This document shows, in pieces, positions 9,956 through 18,868 of a stretch of 64,000 bases of DNA (within the stretch, counting starts at the first letter, position 1; each line of letters starts with the position of its first letter). This stretch comes from an uncultured Roseibium sp. (GTDB taxonomy: Bacteria; Pseudomonadota; Alphaproteobacteria; Rhizobiales; Stappiaceae), in assembly GCF_947494555.1 (NCBI RefSeq), contig NZ_CANLVF010000004.1, positions 248,001 through 312,000 on the forward strand. Direction: 5' to 3'. Below the pieces are notes generated by a model. It ran no database searches. It was not told the origin of the DNA and was given only the letters and a program-made list of their open reading frames with translations. Both the position numbers and the translations under genes were made by a program.

Positions 9956-10102
9956 CGTGACATAAACTGTTCATTTGCAATGTTTCTATAAATGAAATGC
10001 TAACCTTAATGGTCTGTTTCAGAATTGAAGAGGGCTAAGCAGCTCTAAAACCGGAGAATTCACTATAGTTGCGCGTAGGCCATCAGCGTCGGGGATGGTT
10101 TG

Positions 10103-11860
10103 GTGAATATAGCAAGCCTCAATGAAAGAAGCCGAGTCTGGCGTCTTGTGGCCCTGCATATCTGGCACCGTACCCTGAAATGGATGCATGGCGGACCTTT
10201 CTTCCGCCTGCAGCCGTTTTCTGCTGTGCCTGCGCGTCTGTTGATCGCGCCGCAGGACCTGCGGACAGCCGACGAAACCAATGCGGCTGATATCTATGGA
10301 GGACGGTTTCTTTTTTCCGGACACCTGGTGGAAACGCAGGGCCGTTCGCCGTTTGAGCTGAACGCCGTTCACGAGGATTGGCAGCGCGAACTGCACAGCT
10401 TTGGCTGGTTGCGGGACTTGCGCGCATCAGACAGCCAGATCGCGCGCCAGAACGCCCGTGTGCTGGTCGAAGACTGGATGAAATATTGCGGCCGACGGCA
10501 TCCGATCGGCTGGGAAGCGCCGGTCGTGACAAAGCGCATTTTGGCTTGGCTCGCCCATTCGCCCTTCATCCTTCAAGACGGCGATCACGAGTTCTATCGG
10601 AATTTCGTCAAATCACTCGCGCGGCAAGTCCGTTATCTTAGACAAACCATCAATGAAACCGAAGACGGTGTCGTGCGGCTGCGTGCATCGCTTGCCGTCG
10701 CTTCCGCCTGCATTTCCATGGCTGGCCAGGGCCGATTTGCGCGCCAGAGCATTCGCCGGCTTGAGCATGAACTGACCCGACAAATTCTTCCAGACGGTGG
10801 CCATATTTCCCGCAATCCAAGAGCTCTGATCGATATTCTGGCTGATCTCTTGCCTGTCCGTCAGGCCTTTGTGGCACAAGGACTGGAAATGCCACCGGCC
10901 ATGCTGCAGTCCGTCGACCGCATGATGCCAATGCTGCGCTTCTTTCGCCATGGCGACGGCGCGCTCGCCCATTTCAACGGTATGGGATCCACTCCAAGCG
11001 ATCTGGTCGCAACTATCCTGGCCTATGATGACGCCCGCGGTGCACCGCCCCTGAATGCGCCGCATTCCGGTTATCAGAGACTTAGCGGGTCCAATTCCGT
11101 GGTCTTGATTGATGCCGGGCCCGTCCCCGCCCTTGGCGTTTCCGGTGATGCGCATGCCGGATGCCTGTCCTTCGAATTTTCGTCCGGAACAAACCGGATC
11201 GTTGTCAATTGTGGTGTGTCGACCAAGTCCAATCCGATCTGGCGCAAAGTAAGCCGATCAACCGCGGCACATTCGACGGCGACGGTCGAGGATACGTCGT
11301 CTTGCCGCTTTCTCTCCGAAAAACCCTTTGGGCGGCTGCTCGGTACGCCGATCCTGTCAGGGCCATCGGTGGTCGATCTGGAGCGCGAGGACGATCAGGC
11401 AGGCAGCCGTATCACAGCGTCCCATGACGGGTATGCGGCAGAATTCAGTGTTGTCCATGAGCGTGACTTGCGCCTGTCCGGCGATGGAACGGTGCTCGAC
11501 GGCATCGACACGTTGCGGGCCGTTGGACCTATCGACCCCGAGCACCGCTACGCGCTTCGTTTCCATCTGCATCCTGGCCTGCGGACATCCATGCTGCGGG
11601 GCGGTTCTGCGGTCCTGCTCGTCTGCCGTGACGGCGAGGCGTGGGAATTTGAAGCGCCGGGATGCGAATTGTCGCTTGAAGAAAGTATCTACCTGTCGGA
11701 CGTATTCGGGCACCGGAAAACCGACCAGATCGTGGTCATGGGTTCGCTTCAGGAAGCTCCGTCGGTCGGATGGCAATTCCGCAAGACGGCCACCGCCAAA
11801 TTGAGCCGCCGCGGGACCAGCGAATTCGACGATTTTGGTGAATTGCCCCTCGAAGACTAG
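10103..11860 (+). CDS. Heparinase II/III family protein
   Basis: Polysaccharide-lyase-like protein of 585 residues: an N-terminal alpha-helical toroid-like half (to about residue 300) and a C-terminal beta-sandwich half resembling the heparinase II/III domain (about 330-540, GCLSFEFSSGTNRIVVNCGV onward). The true substrate in alphaproteobacteria is not established; position between rsmB and purH is, as I recall, widely conserved in this class. No clear signal peptide. An in-frame stop at 10076-10078 limits the start to TTG 10100 or GTG 10103; I prefer GTG, with GGGGA seven bases upstream. Confidence 0.88.
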   Translation: MNIASLNERSRVWRLVALHIWHRTLKWMHGGPFFRLQPFSAVPARLLIAPQDLRTADETNAADIYGGRFLFSGHLVETQGRSPFELNAVHEDWQRELHSFGWLRDLRASDSQIARQNARVLVEDWMKYCGRRHPIGWEAPVVTKRILAWLAHSPFILQDGDHEFYRNFVKSLARQVRYLRQTINETEDGVVRLRASLAVASACISMAGQGRFARQSIRRLEHELTRQILPDGGHISRNPRALIDILADLLPVRQAFVAQGLEMPPAMLQSVDRMMPMLRFFRHGDGALAHFNGMGSTPSDLVATILAYDDARGAPPLNAPHSGYQRLSGSNSVVLIDAGPVPALGVSGDAHAGCLSFEFSSGTNRIVVNCGVSTKSNPIWRKVSRSTAAHSTATVEDTSSCRFLSEKPFGRLLGTPILSGPSVVDLEREDDQAGSRITASHDGYAAEFSVVHERDLRLSGDGTVLDGIDTLRAVGPIDPEHRYALRFHLHPGLRTSMLRGGSAVLLVCRDGEAWEFEAPGCELSLEESIYLSDVFGHRKTDQIVVMGSLQEAPSVGWQFRKTATAKLSRRGTSEFDDFGELPLED

Positions 11861-12179
11861 GGCGTCCCAACTCCCTGACACGCCAGTTTTCCCGTGTAGC
11901 GGCATCAAAGCGGATACGGGTATCCGTCGCTTGGGGACCCCCTCCGCTGACGCGATACTGATGTCATAGCGCTCCCTGTCATACCGACACCGCAATGTGA
12001 AGACTTGCAGCGGCCCGCTGGCAACGCTCAAGAAATCGCGTCCTGAAACACGACCATTAGAATGGTGTGGCGCAATTTGGCGGAAATCGAGGGCACGTTG
12101 TCGGGATTGTCAGAAATTTCTTCACTAGTCTAGCAGCACTTAAAAAAGCAGTGTTTGTACAAAAATTATGAGGGAAGAT
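11861..12179. other. Gene-free spacer before the VPLPA-CTERM gene
   Basis: About 320 bases with no convincing coding region on either strand. It contains a perfect 16-bp palindrome (CGGATAC-GG-GTATCCG, 11911-11926) and becomes AT-rich after about 12100, next to the VPLPA-CTERM gene. Confidence 0.5.
11911..11926. repeat. 16-bp perfect palindrome
   Basis: CGGATAC at 11911-11917 and GTATCCG at 11920-11926, with a GG centre. It sits 50 bases downstream of the heparinase-like gene. No T-run follows, so it is either a weak transcript-end hairpin or a protein-binding site. Confidence 0.35.
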
Positions 12180-12845
12180 ATGAGAAAGGTTGTAAAAATA
12201 TCTGCAATTATTGCAGCTAATCTGTTGTTCATTGCTTCTGCGCATGCGGCCACTATTGATTTGGTTTCAAATGGATATTTCGAAGCCGGCAACATTGGCT
12301 TCAATTCAGAACACACATTTGTCACATCGAATTCTCCTGCGGGCCAATACACGGTTGGCACTGATCCGAAAGCATTCAATGGTAACTTCAGCAGCTTTGG
12401 AGACAAGACGAGCGGCTCCGGCAATATGATGATCATCAACGGTTCTACGTCCGTTGGAACGGTGGCCTGGGAACAAACAGTGGGGGTTACTGCTGGCCAG
12501 ACTTATGAGTTTTCGATCTGGATCGCCAACGCCTTCACCAGCGGAAACAGCTTGCTTGACCTTGTCGCAAACGGCGTAAACGTTGGATCGGCCAACACCA
12601 CACAGGGTGTCACTGGTGTATGGGAGCAATTTAGTGGGAGTTGGACGGCAAGTACTTCAGGCAACATAGCCATTCAATTGATTGAAAACAGTACGGCTTT
12701 TGGCGGAAACGATTACGCTTTGGATGATATTTCTTTCACCACTGATATGAGCGCGGCGACGCCGGTGCCGTTACCTGCTTCAGCTTGGCTACTGATTACC
12801 GGTCTGGCGGGCGTTTTTGGACTAAGCCGCAAGAGACGCGCCTAA
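12180..12845 (+). CDS. VPLPA-CTERM sorting-domain surface protein
   Basis: Secreted 221-residue protein. Seen: a signal peptide (residues 1-23, ending SAHA); a beta-rich Gly/Asn/Ser/Thr-rich middle (about 24-190) resembling a carbohydrate-binding jelly-roll, with LVSNGYFEAGN at its start and YALDDISFTT at its end; then the tripartite tail VPLPASAW, a hydrophobic span LLITGLAGVFGL, and basic SRKRRA. That tail is the VPLPA type of PEP-CTERM signal, cleaved by an exosortase and usually linked to exopolysaccharide export. ATG 12180 is preferred over 12168 because AGGGAAG lies between them. The gene is AT-richer than its neighbours (20 G/C in 12181-12240), suggesting acquisition. No exosortase gene is in the window. 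Confidence 0.86.
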   Translation: MRKVVKISAIIAANLLFIASAHAATIDLVSNGYFEAGNIGFNSEHTFVTSNSPAGQYTVGTDPKAFNGNFSSFGDKTSGSGNMMIINGSTSVGTVAWEQTVGVTAGQTYEFSIWIANAFTSGNSLLDLVANGVNVGSANTTQGVTGVWEQFSGSWTASTSGNIAIQLIENSTAFGGNDYALDDISFTTDMSAATPVPLPASAWLLITGLAGVFGLSRKRRA

Positions 12846-13466
12846 AGCCAGCCCCATTAGCACACCGCGACCCCTGGCCCGGTAAAGGTCAGGGGTCACC
12901 TTAAGCGGCGATTCGAGTGGCTTCAATCGGGGGGGCCTCGTTTTGGTTTTGTTGATCTGACCTCTACGTAGGGAAAATTCAGGCCCCTTTTGAAGTATTT
13001 GTGCCGCTTTCGATTATCGCACAGACAACTCGCATGTGTTTCGGCCATCTGGGAGCTGCAAGCGCAAAAAATACCGCGGAAACGCAAGCCAGAAAACAAA
13101 CTTCAGTTTTGCCCGAGAACCCACGCGTCCAGCCTTGCCTTGCAAAGGGACGATCTCGGCTCGGACCAAATTGCTACGCGCGAACGACCGTTTCGTTGAT
13201 TTGCGCCGTGTTGCAGCCAAAGGCGTGTCGCCTTCGCACGTGAATATTGCACCGACGCAGTTCAAAGAAGATCACGGCAAAGTCCCTAACTCAGAAATCA
13301 CCTGTCGTCTCGCAAGTGTCCGGTGACCCACTGGAGGCAGATATCCAATTTTATGAGTACTCGGCCTAGCCTGCGTCACGCCCATCTCAAGAACCTTCCG
13401 AATTGCCGTAAGACGTGTTAGGGCGACGTCGAGCTCCCTGATCGTTCCCATTTGCGAGGCAAATTC
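12846..13466. other. 620-base region without a recognisable gene
   Basis: Holds a GACCCCTG...CAGGGGTC hairpin (12869-12897) just after the VPLPA-CTERM gene, a G7 run near 12930, and a small AAGGCG-TGT-CGCCTT hairpin (13220-13234). Short open frames exist on both strands, one of 83 codons on the minus strand (13014-13265), but none has a family signature or convincing ribosome site. The last 100 bases are the purH leader; I could not match a purine or ZTP riboswitch in it. Confidence 0.5.
12869..12897 (+). terminator. Hairpin after the VPLPA-CTERM gene
   Basis: GACCCCTGGCC pairs with GGTCAGGGGTC (11 pairs, one G-U) around a CGGTAAA loop, 24 bases after the stop codon. No T-tract follows, so it may terminate inefficiently or protect the 3' end. 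Confidence 0.5.
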
Positions 13467-15083
13467 ATGGCCATTGTGTCCAAAGCCGTTCCCGTTCCCG
13501 AGCTGGTACCTGTCAAACGCGCACTTCTTTCCGTTTTTGACAAGACCGGCCTCGTAGCGTTTGCAAAAGCGCTTTCTGAACGCGGTGTCGAGCTTGTGTC
13601 GACAGGGGGGTCCTACAAGGCCTTGAAAGACGCGGGGCTGAGTGTGCTTGATATCCCGGAAGTAACCGGGTTTCCCGAGATCATGGATGGCCGTGTGAAG
13701 ACGCTACATCCAAAGGTGCACGGAGGACTTTTGTCGATCCGCGATGATCAGGACCACCAGGCGGCAATGAAGGCGCACGGAATTGCCGGCATAGACCTCT
13801 TCTGCGGCAATCTTTATCCGTTTGAAGATGTGGTGGCCTCCGGAGCCGACTACGCAACAGGTATTGAAAATATCGACATTGGCGGGCCGGCCATGACCCG
13901 TGCTGCGGCCAAGAACCATGCCTATGTAACGGTCGTGACCGATCCGGCAGACTATGACACAGTGATCTCCGAGCTTGATGCGAATGACGGCCAATCGCCG
14001 ATCGCGTTGCGTAAACGGCTCGCCCTGAAGGCCTTTGCCCGCACGGCTGCCTATGACGCTGCCGTTTCCAACTGGATGGCAGCCCAGCTCGAAGAAGCAA
14101 CACCAGCGCACCGGGCGGTCGGCGGCGAACTGGCTGAAGTCATGCGCTATGGTGAAAATCCGCACCAGACTGCCGGATTTTACACGACCGGCGAAAACCG
14201 GCCCGGTGTTGCCACAGCCCGCCAGCTGCAGGGAAAAACACTCTCCTACAACAATATCAACGACACGGACGCCGCGTTTGAACTCGTCAGTGAATTTGAT
14301 CCTGGGCGCACGCACGCAGTCGCCATCATCAAGCATGCAAATCCTTGCGGTGTCGGCGAAGGCACCAGCCTGAAGGAAGCTTATGAAAAGGCATTGCGCT
14401 GCGATCCGGTCTCCGCTTTTGGCGGTATCGTCGCCTTGAACGGGATACTGGACAGCGCCGCGGCGGAAGAAATCGTCAAGACGTTTACCGAAGTGATCAT
14501 TGCCCCGGATGCGGACGACGCGGCGCGCGAAATCATTGCATCGAAGAAAAACCTGCGGCTTCTCGTCACGGGTGGGTTGGCGGATGCCCGCGCGGACGGC
14601 CTCTTCGTCAAGTCGGTGGCCGGCGGTCTTCTTGTCCAGTCCAGGGACAATGGCGTTGTTGATGACCTGGACCTGAAGGTCGTTACCAAACGCGCACCAA
14701 GCGAACAGGAACTTGCAGACCTGAAGTTCGCGTTCCGGGTGGCAAAGCATGTGAAATCGAACGCTATTGTCTATGCCAAAGACGGTGCAACCGTTGGCAT
14801 TGGTGCCGGTCAGATGAGCCGTGTGGATTCGGCCCGGATCTCCGCCAGGAAGGCGCTGGACGCGACGGAAGCTGCCGGTTTGAGCGAACCTCTGACAAAG
14901 GGCTGCGTTGTTGCCTCCGATGCCTTCTTTCCATTTGCGGACGGATTGCTGTCTGCAGCCGAAGCAGGCGCGACTGCCGTCATCCAGCCAGGTGGTTCTA
15001 TGCGCGATGATGACGTCATCGCCGCCGCCGATGAAGCGGGTCTTGCCATGGTGCTCACAGGCATGCGTCACTTTAGGCATTAA
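13467..15083 (+). CDS. purH: Bifunctional AICAR formyltransferase / IMP cyclohydrolase PurH
   Basis: Carries out the last two steps of de novo purine synthesis, AICAR to FAICAR to IMP. Seen: 538 residues; an N-terminal MGS-like cyclohydrolase domain (about 15-155, [18 protein letters not shown] and STGGSYKAL) and a C-terminal AICAR transformylase domain (about 160-535) with [25 protein letters not shown] and [11 protein letters not shown]. All are family hallmarks. The frame is open from a TTG at 13452, but ATG 13467 has GAGG seven bases upstream. Long open frames on the opposite strand here are codon-bias shadows. Confidence 0.97.
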   Translation: MAIVSKAVPVPELVPVKRALLSVFDKTGLVAFAKALSERGVELVSTGGSYKALKDAGLSVLDIPEVTGFPEIMDGRVKTLHPKVHGGLLSIRDDQDHQAAMKAHGIAGIDLFCGNLYPFEDVVASGADYATGIENIDIGGPAMTRAAAKNHAYVTVVTDPADYDTVISELDANDGQSPIALRKRLALKAFARTAAYDAAVSNWMAAQLEEATPAHRAVGGELAEVMRYGENPHQTAGFYTTGENRPGVATARQLQGKTLSYNNINDTDAAFELVSEFDPGRTHAVAIIKHANPCGVGEGTSLKEAYEKALRCDPVSAFGGIVALNGILDSAAAEEIVKTFTEVIIAPDADDAAREIIASKKNLRLLVTGGLADARADGLFVKSVAGGLLVQSRDNGVVDDLDLKVVTKRAPSEQELADLKFAFRVAKHVKSNAIVYAKDGATVGIGAGQMSRVDSARISARKALDATEAAGLSEPLTKGCVVASDAFFPFADGLLSAAEAGATAVIQPGGSMRDDDVIAAADEAGLAMVLTGMRHFRH

Positions 15084-15264
15084 TGACGGGAGTCGTTCAC
15101 ACTGAGCTGCCTAACAAGCTGAAAACGCTGTAATTTCTGACGATGACGGGCGACGAAATATCGCGTTGCACAAAAGAGCTTGTTAACGTCCTGCGGGTAA
15201 GTTGCGCTCAATTGCATTCGGCCAGCGAGTCGGTCGAATTCTTGCTGATCGCGGAGATTACCCG

Positions 15265-17376
15265 GTGTTTAAGAAAGCTAAGGTCACCACAAAGCTCATT
15301 GGTGCGAGCGCAGTCACGCTGACGGTTGCGCTGGCAATCGGCATCAGTGCCATCGGATGGCAGGCTTCGCGCATTACGGGCGAACTCGCGCGCGAAGAAG
15401 CGGAAACGGTTGCACGTGAACAAGTGCAGTTCGTTCAACGCGGGCTTGAAAAGGGTCTCAAGTCGGCACAGTCGCTCGCCAGCGCACTCGGCGGCCTGAA
15501 AGCGGCAGGCGCGGTCGATCGGGAGGCGTGGAATTCGGTTGTCGAAACTCTTGCCAGGGACAACAAGGATCTCTCCGGGGCCTGGGGCGTTGTCGTGGAA
15601 GACCAGCTTGATGGCAAAGACAAGGAATTCGTCGGTAACGAGAAATGGGCGACCGGCGGCGAATGGCAGCCTTACTTCTTCCGCAAAGCGGACGGCAGTC
15701 TCGCCTACCGGCCAATCGAAGAAATCGATGTCGGTGATCTGAGCGATGAAGGCGAGCTCTGGTTCAACGGGGCTTATGTTAGCAAACGGGATTACATGAC
15801 CGAGCCCTACAGCTGGGAAGCGGACGGCAAGACCGTGACCGGGGTTTCCTTTAGCGTTCCGATCCGTGACGGGTCGAAGGTGATCGGTGTTGCTGGCGGC
15901 GATATCTTGCTGACGCCGTTGTCCGAAGTGCTTGGCCAGCAAAGACCATTGAAAACGGGTTCGGTTCAGCTGCTGTCGCAAAAGGGCACCTGGATCGCAC
16001 ATGCCGATCCGGCAATCCTTGGCAAGAGCTGGGAAGAAGGACGCTCTGACGCTGATCTCGCCGTCAAGGCAGACGTTCTGAATGCGGTTCAAAACGGTAC
16101 TCGCTACACATATACAGGCTATTCCAACTCGCTTGGTGCCGATGTCTACCGGGTCGTTTCGCCTGTCACAATTGGAGGGACGGATGCCAAGCTTGCGGTT
16201 GTGGTCAGCGTTCCGCTTGAAACCTTGCATGCCGCATCCAGCCAGATCCTGACCATGATCATCGGGGTCGGTGTCGTCCTGCTGATTGTCGTTGCCCTGT
16301 CAACCTACTTTGTCGGCAACAGCATCGTCCGCCGGCCGCTCGAGCGGGCCGTTGGAAGCATCCAGGCGCTGATTGACCGGCGCTATGACGAAAAAATCGA
16401 AGATACGGACCGCGAAGACGAGATCGGCCAGATCAGCAAGGCGCTGGAGGTCTTTCGCGAGAAAGCCCGTCAGGCGGAAGCGCTGGCTGTGGAGCAGGAA
16501 GAAACCCAGCGGCAGCAGTTGGCGCGGGCCGAGCGGATCAGCGACCTGTCGCAGGATTTCGATCGCCAGATTTCCGAGCTGACCGAAACCGTCATGACGC
16601 AGGTCCAGGATCTGAACGCAGCTTCCGTGACACTGACGGCCGGTGCTGACGACACCAGCGAAAAGAGCACGACCGTTGCCGCTGCTTCCGAAGAGGCTTC
16701 GTCCAACGTGGAAACCGTCGCCTCGGCAGCTGAAGAGTTGATGGCGTCGGTCGGTGAAATTTCGCGTCAGATGTCACAGTCTTCCGAAATTGCTTCCCAT
16801 GCGGTCGAGCAGGCACAATCGACCAACAGCAAGATCGAAGGCCTTATGGAGGCCGCCAACCGGATCAGTGAAGTGCTGAAGCTGATCACTGATATTGCCG
16901 AGCAGACAAACCTTCTGGCGCTCAATGCCACAATCGAGGCGGCGCGTGCCGGCGAAGCCGGCAAGGGATTTGCTGTCGTTGCCGCCGAAGTGAAGGAGCT
17001 TGCGAACCAGACGGCCAAGGCAACCGAGGAAATCTCGACGCAGATCCAGTCGGTGCAGACAGAAACCGCCGGGTCCGTGGAAGCCATCCGGGGAATCTCG
17101 GAAACCATCGAGAAGATGAACGAAATCTCCTCGAGCATTCAGTCTTCGGTCGAGCAGCAGGGCCTTGCGACCGACGAGATCGCCCGCAACATTCAGGAAG
17201 CATCCAACGGAACCCAGGAAGTGGCGCAGAATATTGTGAAGGTCGCTGCGTCGGCAGACGATACCGGCAATGCGGCCCGTCAGGTCAGCGCTTCGGCAAA
17301 TGTTCTGCAATCGGAGGCCGACCGGCTGAAGCAGGAAGTCGTCGGTTTTCTGGACAATGTACGCCAGGTCGCCTGA
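15265..17376 (+). CDS. Methyl-accepting chemotaxis protein with Cache domain
   Basis: Transmembrane chemoreceptor, 703 residues. Seen: a membrane segment at about 12-33, a periplasmic double-Cache sensor (about 40-325; [20 protein letters not shown] and [16 protein letters not shown] are typical), a second membrane segment (about 327-350), a HAMP region (to about 405), and a cytoplasmic signalling coiled coil with the tip [20 protein letters not shown] near 545-565 that contacts CheA/CheW. It ends [12 protein letters not shown] with no CheR-docking pentapeptide. Cache ligands are usually small organic acids or amino acids; not determinable here. I place the start at GTG 15265 (GGAG eight bases upstream) rather than TTG 15202. 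No other che gene is nearby. Confidence 0.93.
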   Translation: MFKKAKVTTKLIGASAVTLTVALAIGISAIGWQASRITGELAREEAETVAREQVQFVQRGLEKGLKSAQSLASALGGLKAAGAVDREAWNSVVETLARDNKDLSGAWGVVVEDQLDGKDKEFVGNEKWATGGEWQPYFFRKADGSLAYRPIEEIDVGDLSDEGELWFNGAYVSKRDYMTEPYSWEADGKTVTGVSFSVPIRDGSKVIGVAGGDILLTPLSEVLGQQRPLKTGSVQLLSQKGTWIAHADPAILGKSWEEGRSDADLAVKADVLNAVQNGTRYTYTGYSNSLGADVYRVVSPVTIGGTDAKLAVVVSVPLETLHAASSQILTMIIGVGVVLLIVVALSTYFVGNSIVRRPLERAVGSIQALIDRRYDEKIEDTDREDEIGQISKALEVFREKARQAEALAVEQEETQRQQLARAERISDLSQDFDRQISELTETVMTQVQDLNAASVTLTAGADDTSEKSTTVAAASEEASSNVETVASAAEELMASVGEISRQMSQSSEIASHAVEQAQSTNSKIEGLMEAANRISEVLKLITDIAEQTNLLALNATIEAARAGEAGKGFAVVAAEVKELANQTAKATEEISTQIQSVQTETAGSVEAIRGISETIEKMNEISSSIQSSVEQQGLATDEIARNIQEASNGTQEVAQNIVKVAASADDTGNAARQVSASANVLQSEADRLKQEVVGFLDNVRQVA

Positions 17377-17396
17377 CCCGACTGCACTTGTTCACG

Positions 17397-18791
17397 TCAA
17401 GGCGCGCCGGTCTGTCCGGCGCGTTTCTCTTTGACGGAAAACAGAAGCGCCAGGCCGACGGCGAAGAAAACGAGAATGACAGACATGCCTGCCGGCTGAC
17501 TGTTGAAGAGTGCGGTTACAACGCCAACGGTAAGTGGTGCCAGGAAACTCGTGACTTTGCCGGAGAGTGCTAGGAGGCCGAAATACTGGGTCATGTGCTC
17601 ATGCGGCGCCAGGCGTATCAACAGGCTTCGGCATGACGCCTGCAAGGGCCCCGAGACTGCGCCGATCAGCGCTCCCAAGCCGATAAAGACCTGTTCCGGC
17701 AGCGACGCGAACAGCGCGCCTTCCGGGGCCGCCTTCGTCTCGATGACAAAAAAGACCGTGGTTTTGTCGACCGAGATCATGCCGAGCCCGCAAATCATCA
17801 GGACGATCAGCGAAAAAATGATGACCGGCTTTGCTCCGAAACGATCATCCAACGGACCGCCCAAAAGGAGACCGATCGTACCGGTAATCGTCAGAATGAT
17901 TCCGAATGTACCGATTTCGATTGAGCTCCAGCCGAGCTGTCCTGCTGAATAGATCCCGCCGAATGCAAACAGGGCGACGAGACCGTCCTTGAATATCATG
18001 TTGGAGACGAGGAACAGGAAGATATTCCGGTTCGAGCGGGCCTTGGCGATGCTGTCGGAGAGTTCCTTCAGACCCTTGCGGATCGCGGGTCCGATCCTGG
18101 CCTGACGAGGAGCGTCCGGAACAAACAGAAACATTGGCAGCACGAATATCAGGAACCAGATGACGGAAAACGGACCCACTGCCCTGTCGCCCTCTTGGGT
18201 TTTCGGGTCCAATCCGAATATCGGTTCAAATCCCAACAGAGTCCTGCCCGTCTCGGGGCTCGCGGCCAGAAATCCGAGTGCTATTACCAGCGTCACCAGT
18301 CCGCTGACATAACCCATTGCCCAGCCAAAACTCGACAGGCGTCCGATTTTGTCATGAGGAACGAGCGACGGCATCATGGCGTTGTTGAAGACCGTGGCAA
18401 CCTCTATGCACAGGGTTCCGATGGCAAATGCCACCAAAGCAATCGCGATGCTGTGCTGGCCTCCGGGGGCTGCATACCAAAAAGCCCAGCAACAAATCAG
18501 AAACGGCACAGAAAATCCGAATATCCAGCGCTTCCGGCGTCCGGTGGCGTCTGCAATCGAGCCCAATACCGGTGCAAGTAAGGCAATCCCGAGCCCGCCG
18601 GCAGCTGTGGCAAAGCCCCAGAGCGACTGTCCTTCTTCGGGGGTACGCGCAAGCGTGGATGCAAAATAGGGGGCAAAAACGAAGGTTGTTACCAGCGTGA
18701 AGAAAGGTTGAGCGGCCCAGTCGAACAAAGCCCAGGACAAGACCGCTCGTCGATCCGTCTTCTCGGGATAAGCACCGGAAACAGCAGACAT
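17397..18791 (-). CDS. UMF1-family MFS transporter
   Basis: Twelve-helix major facilitator of 464 residues. The N-terminal ALFDWAAQPFFTLVTTFVFAPYF and the Atg22-like (vacuole effluxer) pattern GSIADATGRRKRW ... NAMMPSLVPHDKIGRLSSFGWAMGYVSG are characteristic of the UMF1 group, which is linked in fungi to amino-acid efflux; bacterial substrates are unknown. A long loop at about residues 185-205 (FGLDPKTQEGDRAVGP) is typical of alphaproteobacterial members. ATG 18791 has GGGATTG upstream. It lies just downstream of the NAD-GDH gene on the same strand, but a strong terminator separates them. Confidence 0.88.
   Translation of the reverse strand: MSAVSGAYPEKTDRRAVLSWALFDWAAQPFFTLVTTFVFAPYFASTLARTPEEGQSLWGFATAAGGLGIALLAPVLGSIADATGRRKRWIFGFSVPFLICCWAFWYAAPGGQHSIAIALVAFAIGTLCIEVATVFNNAMMPSLVPHDKIGRLSSFGWAMGYVSGLVTLVIALGFLAASPETGRTLLGFEPIFGLDPKTQEGDRAVGPFSVIWFLIFVLPMFLFVPDAPRQARIGPAIRKGLKELSDSIAKARSNRNIFLFLVSNMIFKDGLVALFAFGGIYSAGQLGWSSIEIGTFGIILTITGTIGLLLGGPLDDRFGAKPVIIFSLIVLMICGLGMISVDKTTVFFVIETKAAPEGALFASLPEQVFIGLGALIGAVSGPLQASCRSLLIRLAPHEHMTQYFGLLALSGKVTSFLAPLTVGVVTALFNSQPAGMSVILVFFAVGLALLFSVKEKRAGQTGAP
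17403..17432 (+). terminator. Terminator of the chemoreceptor gene, inside the 3' end of the convergent gene
   Basis: CGCGCCGG-TCTGT-CCGGCGCG (perfect 8-bp stem) followed by TTTCTCTTT on the plus strand. It lies within the last codons of the convergent UMF1-type transporter gene, so the stem also encodes that protein's C-terminus. Confidence 0.75.
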
Positions 18792-18810
18792 TTCAATCCC
18801 TTCTTGTCGA

Positions 18811-18838
18811 TTGAAAAGCCGGCAGCAGAACTGCCGGC
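18811..18838 (-). terminator. Rho-independent terminator of the NAD-GDH gene
   Basis: Read on the minus strand, GCCGGCAG-TTCTG-CTGCCGGC is an 8-bp perfect stem followed by TTTTCAA. It lies 31 bases beyond the NAD-GDH stop and just before the ribosome site of the UMF1-type transporter gene. Confidence 0.82.
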
Positions 18839-18868
18839 CTTCGAAATCCTGCTTCCGGCGTCAAGACA

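Noticed and set aside
11870..12031. Minus-strand coding potential after the heparinase-like gene
   Set aside because: The frame runs on into the antisense of the heparinase-like gene, has no family match I can recall and no ribosome site. A gene remnant cannot be excluded.
13014..13265. An 83-codon minus-strand frame in the purH upstream region
   Set aside because: Basic, low-complexity product with no recognisable motif or convincing ribosome site.
13340..13466. ZTP (pfl) riboswitch before purH
   Set aside because: The required conserved core and terminal stem could not be matched.
13704..15080. A 458-codon minus-strand frame opposite purH
   Set aside because: purH on the plus strand has all family motifs; no domain or ribosome site supports the antisense frame.
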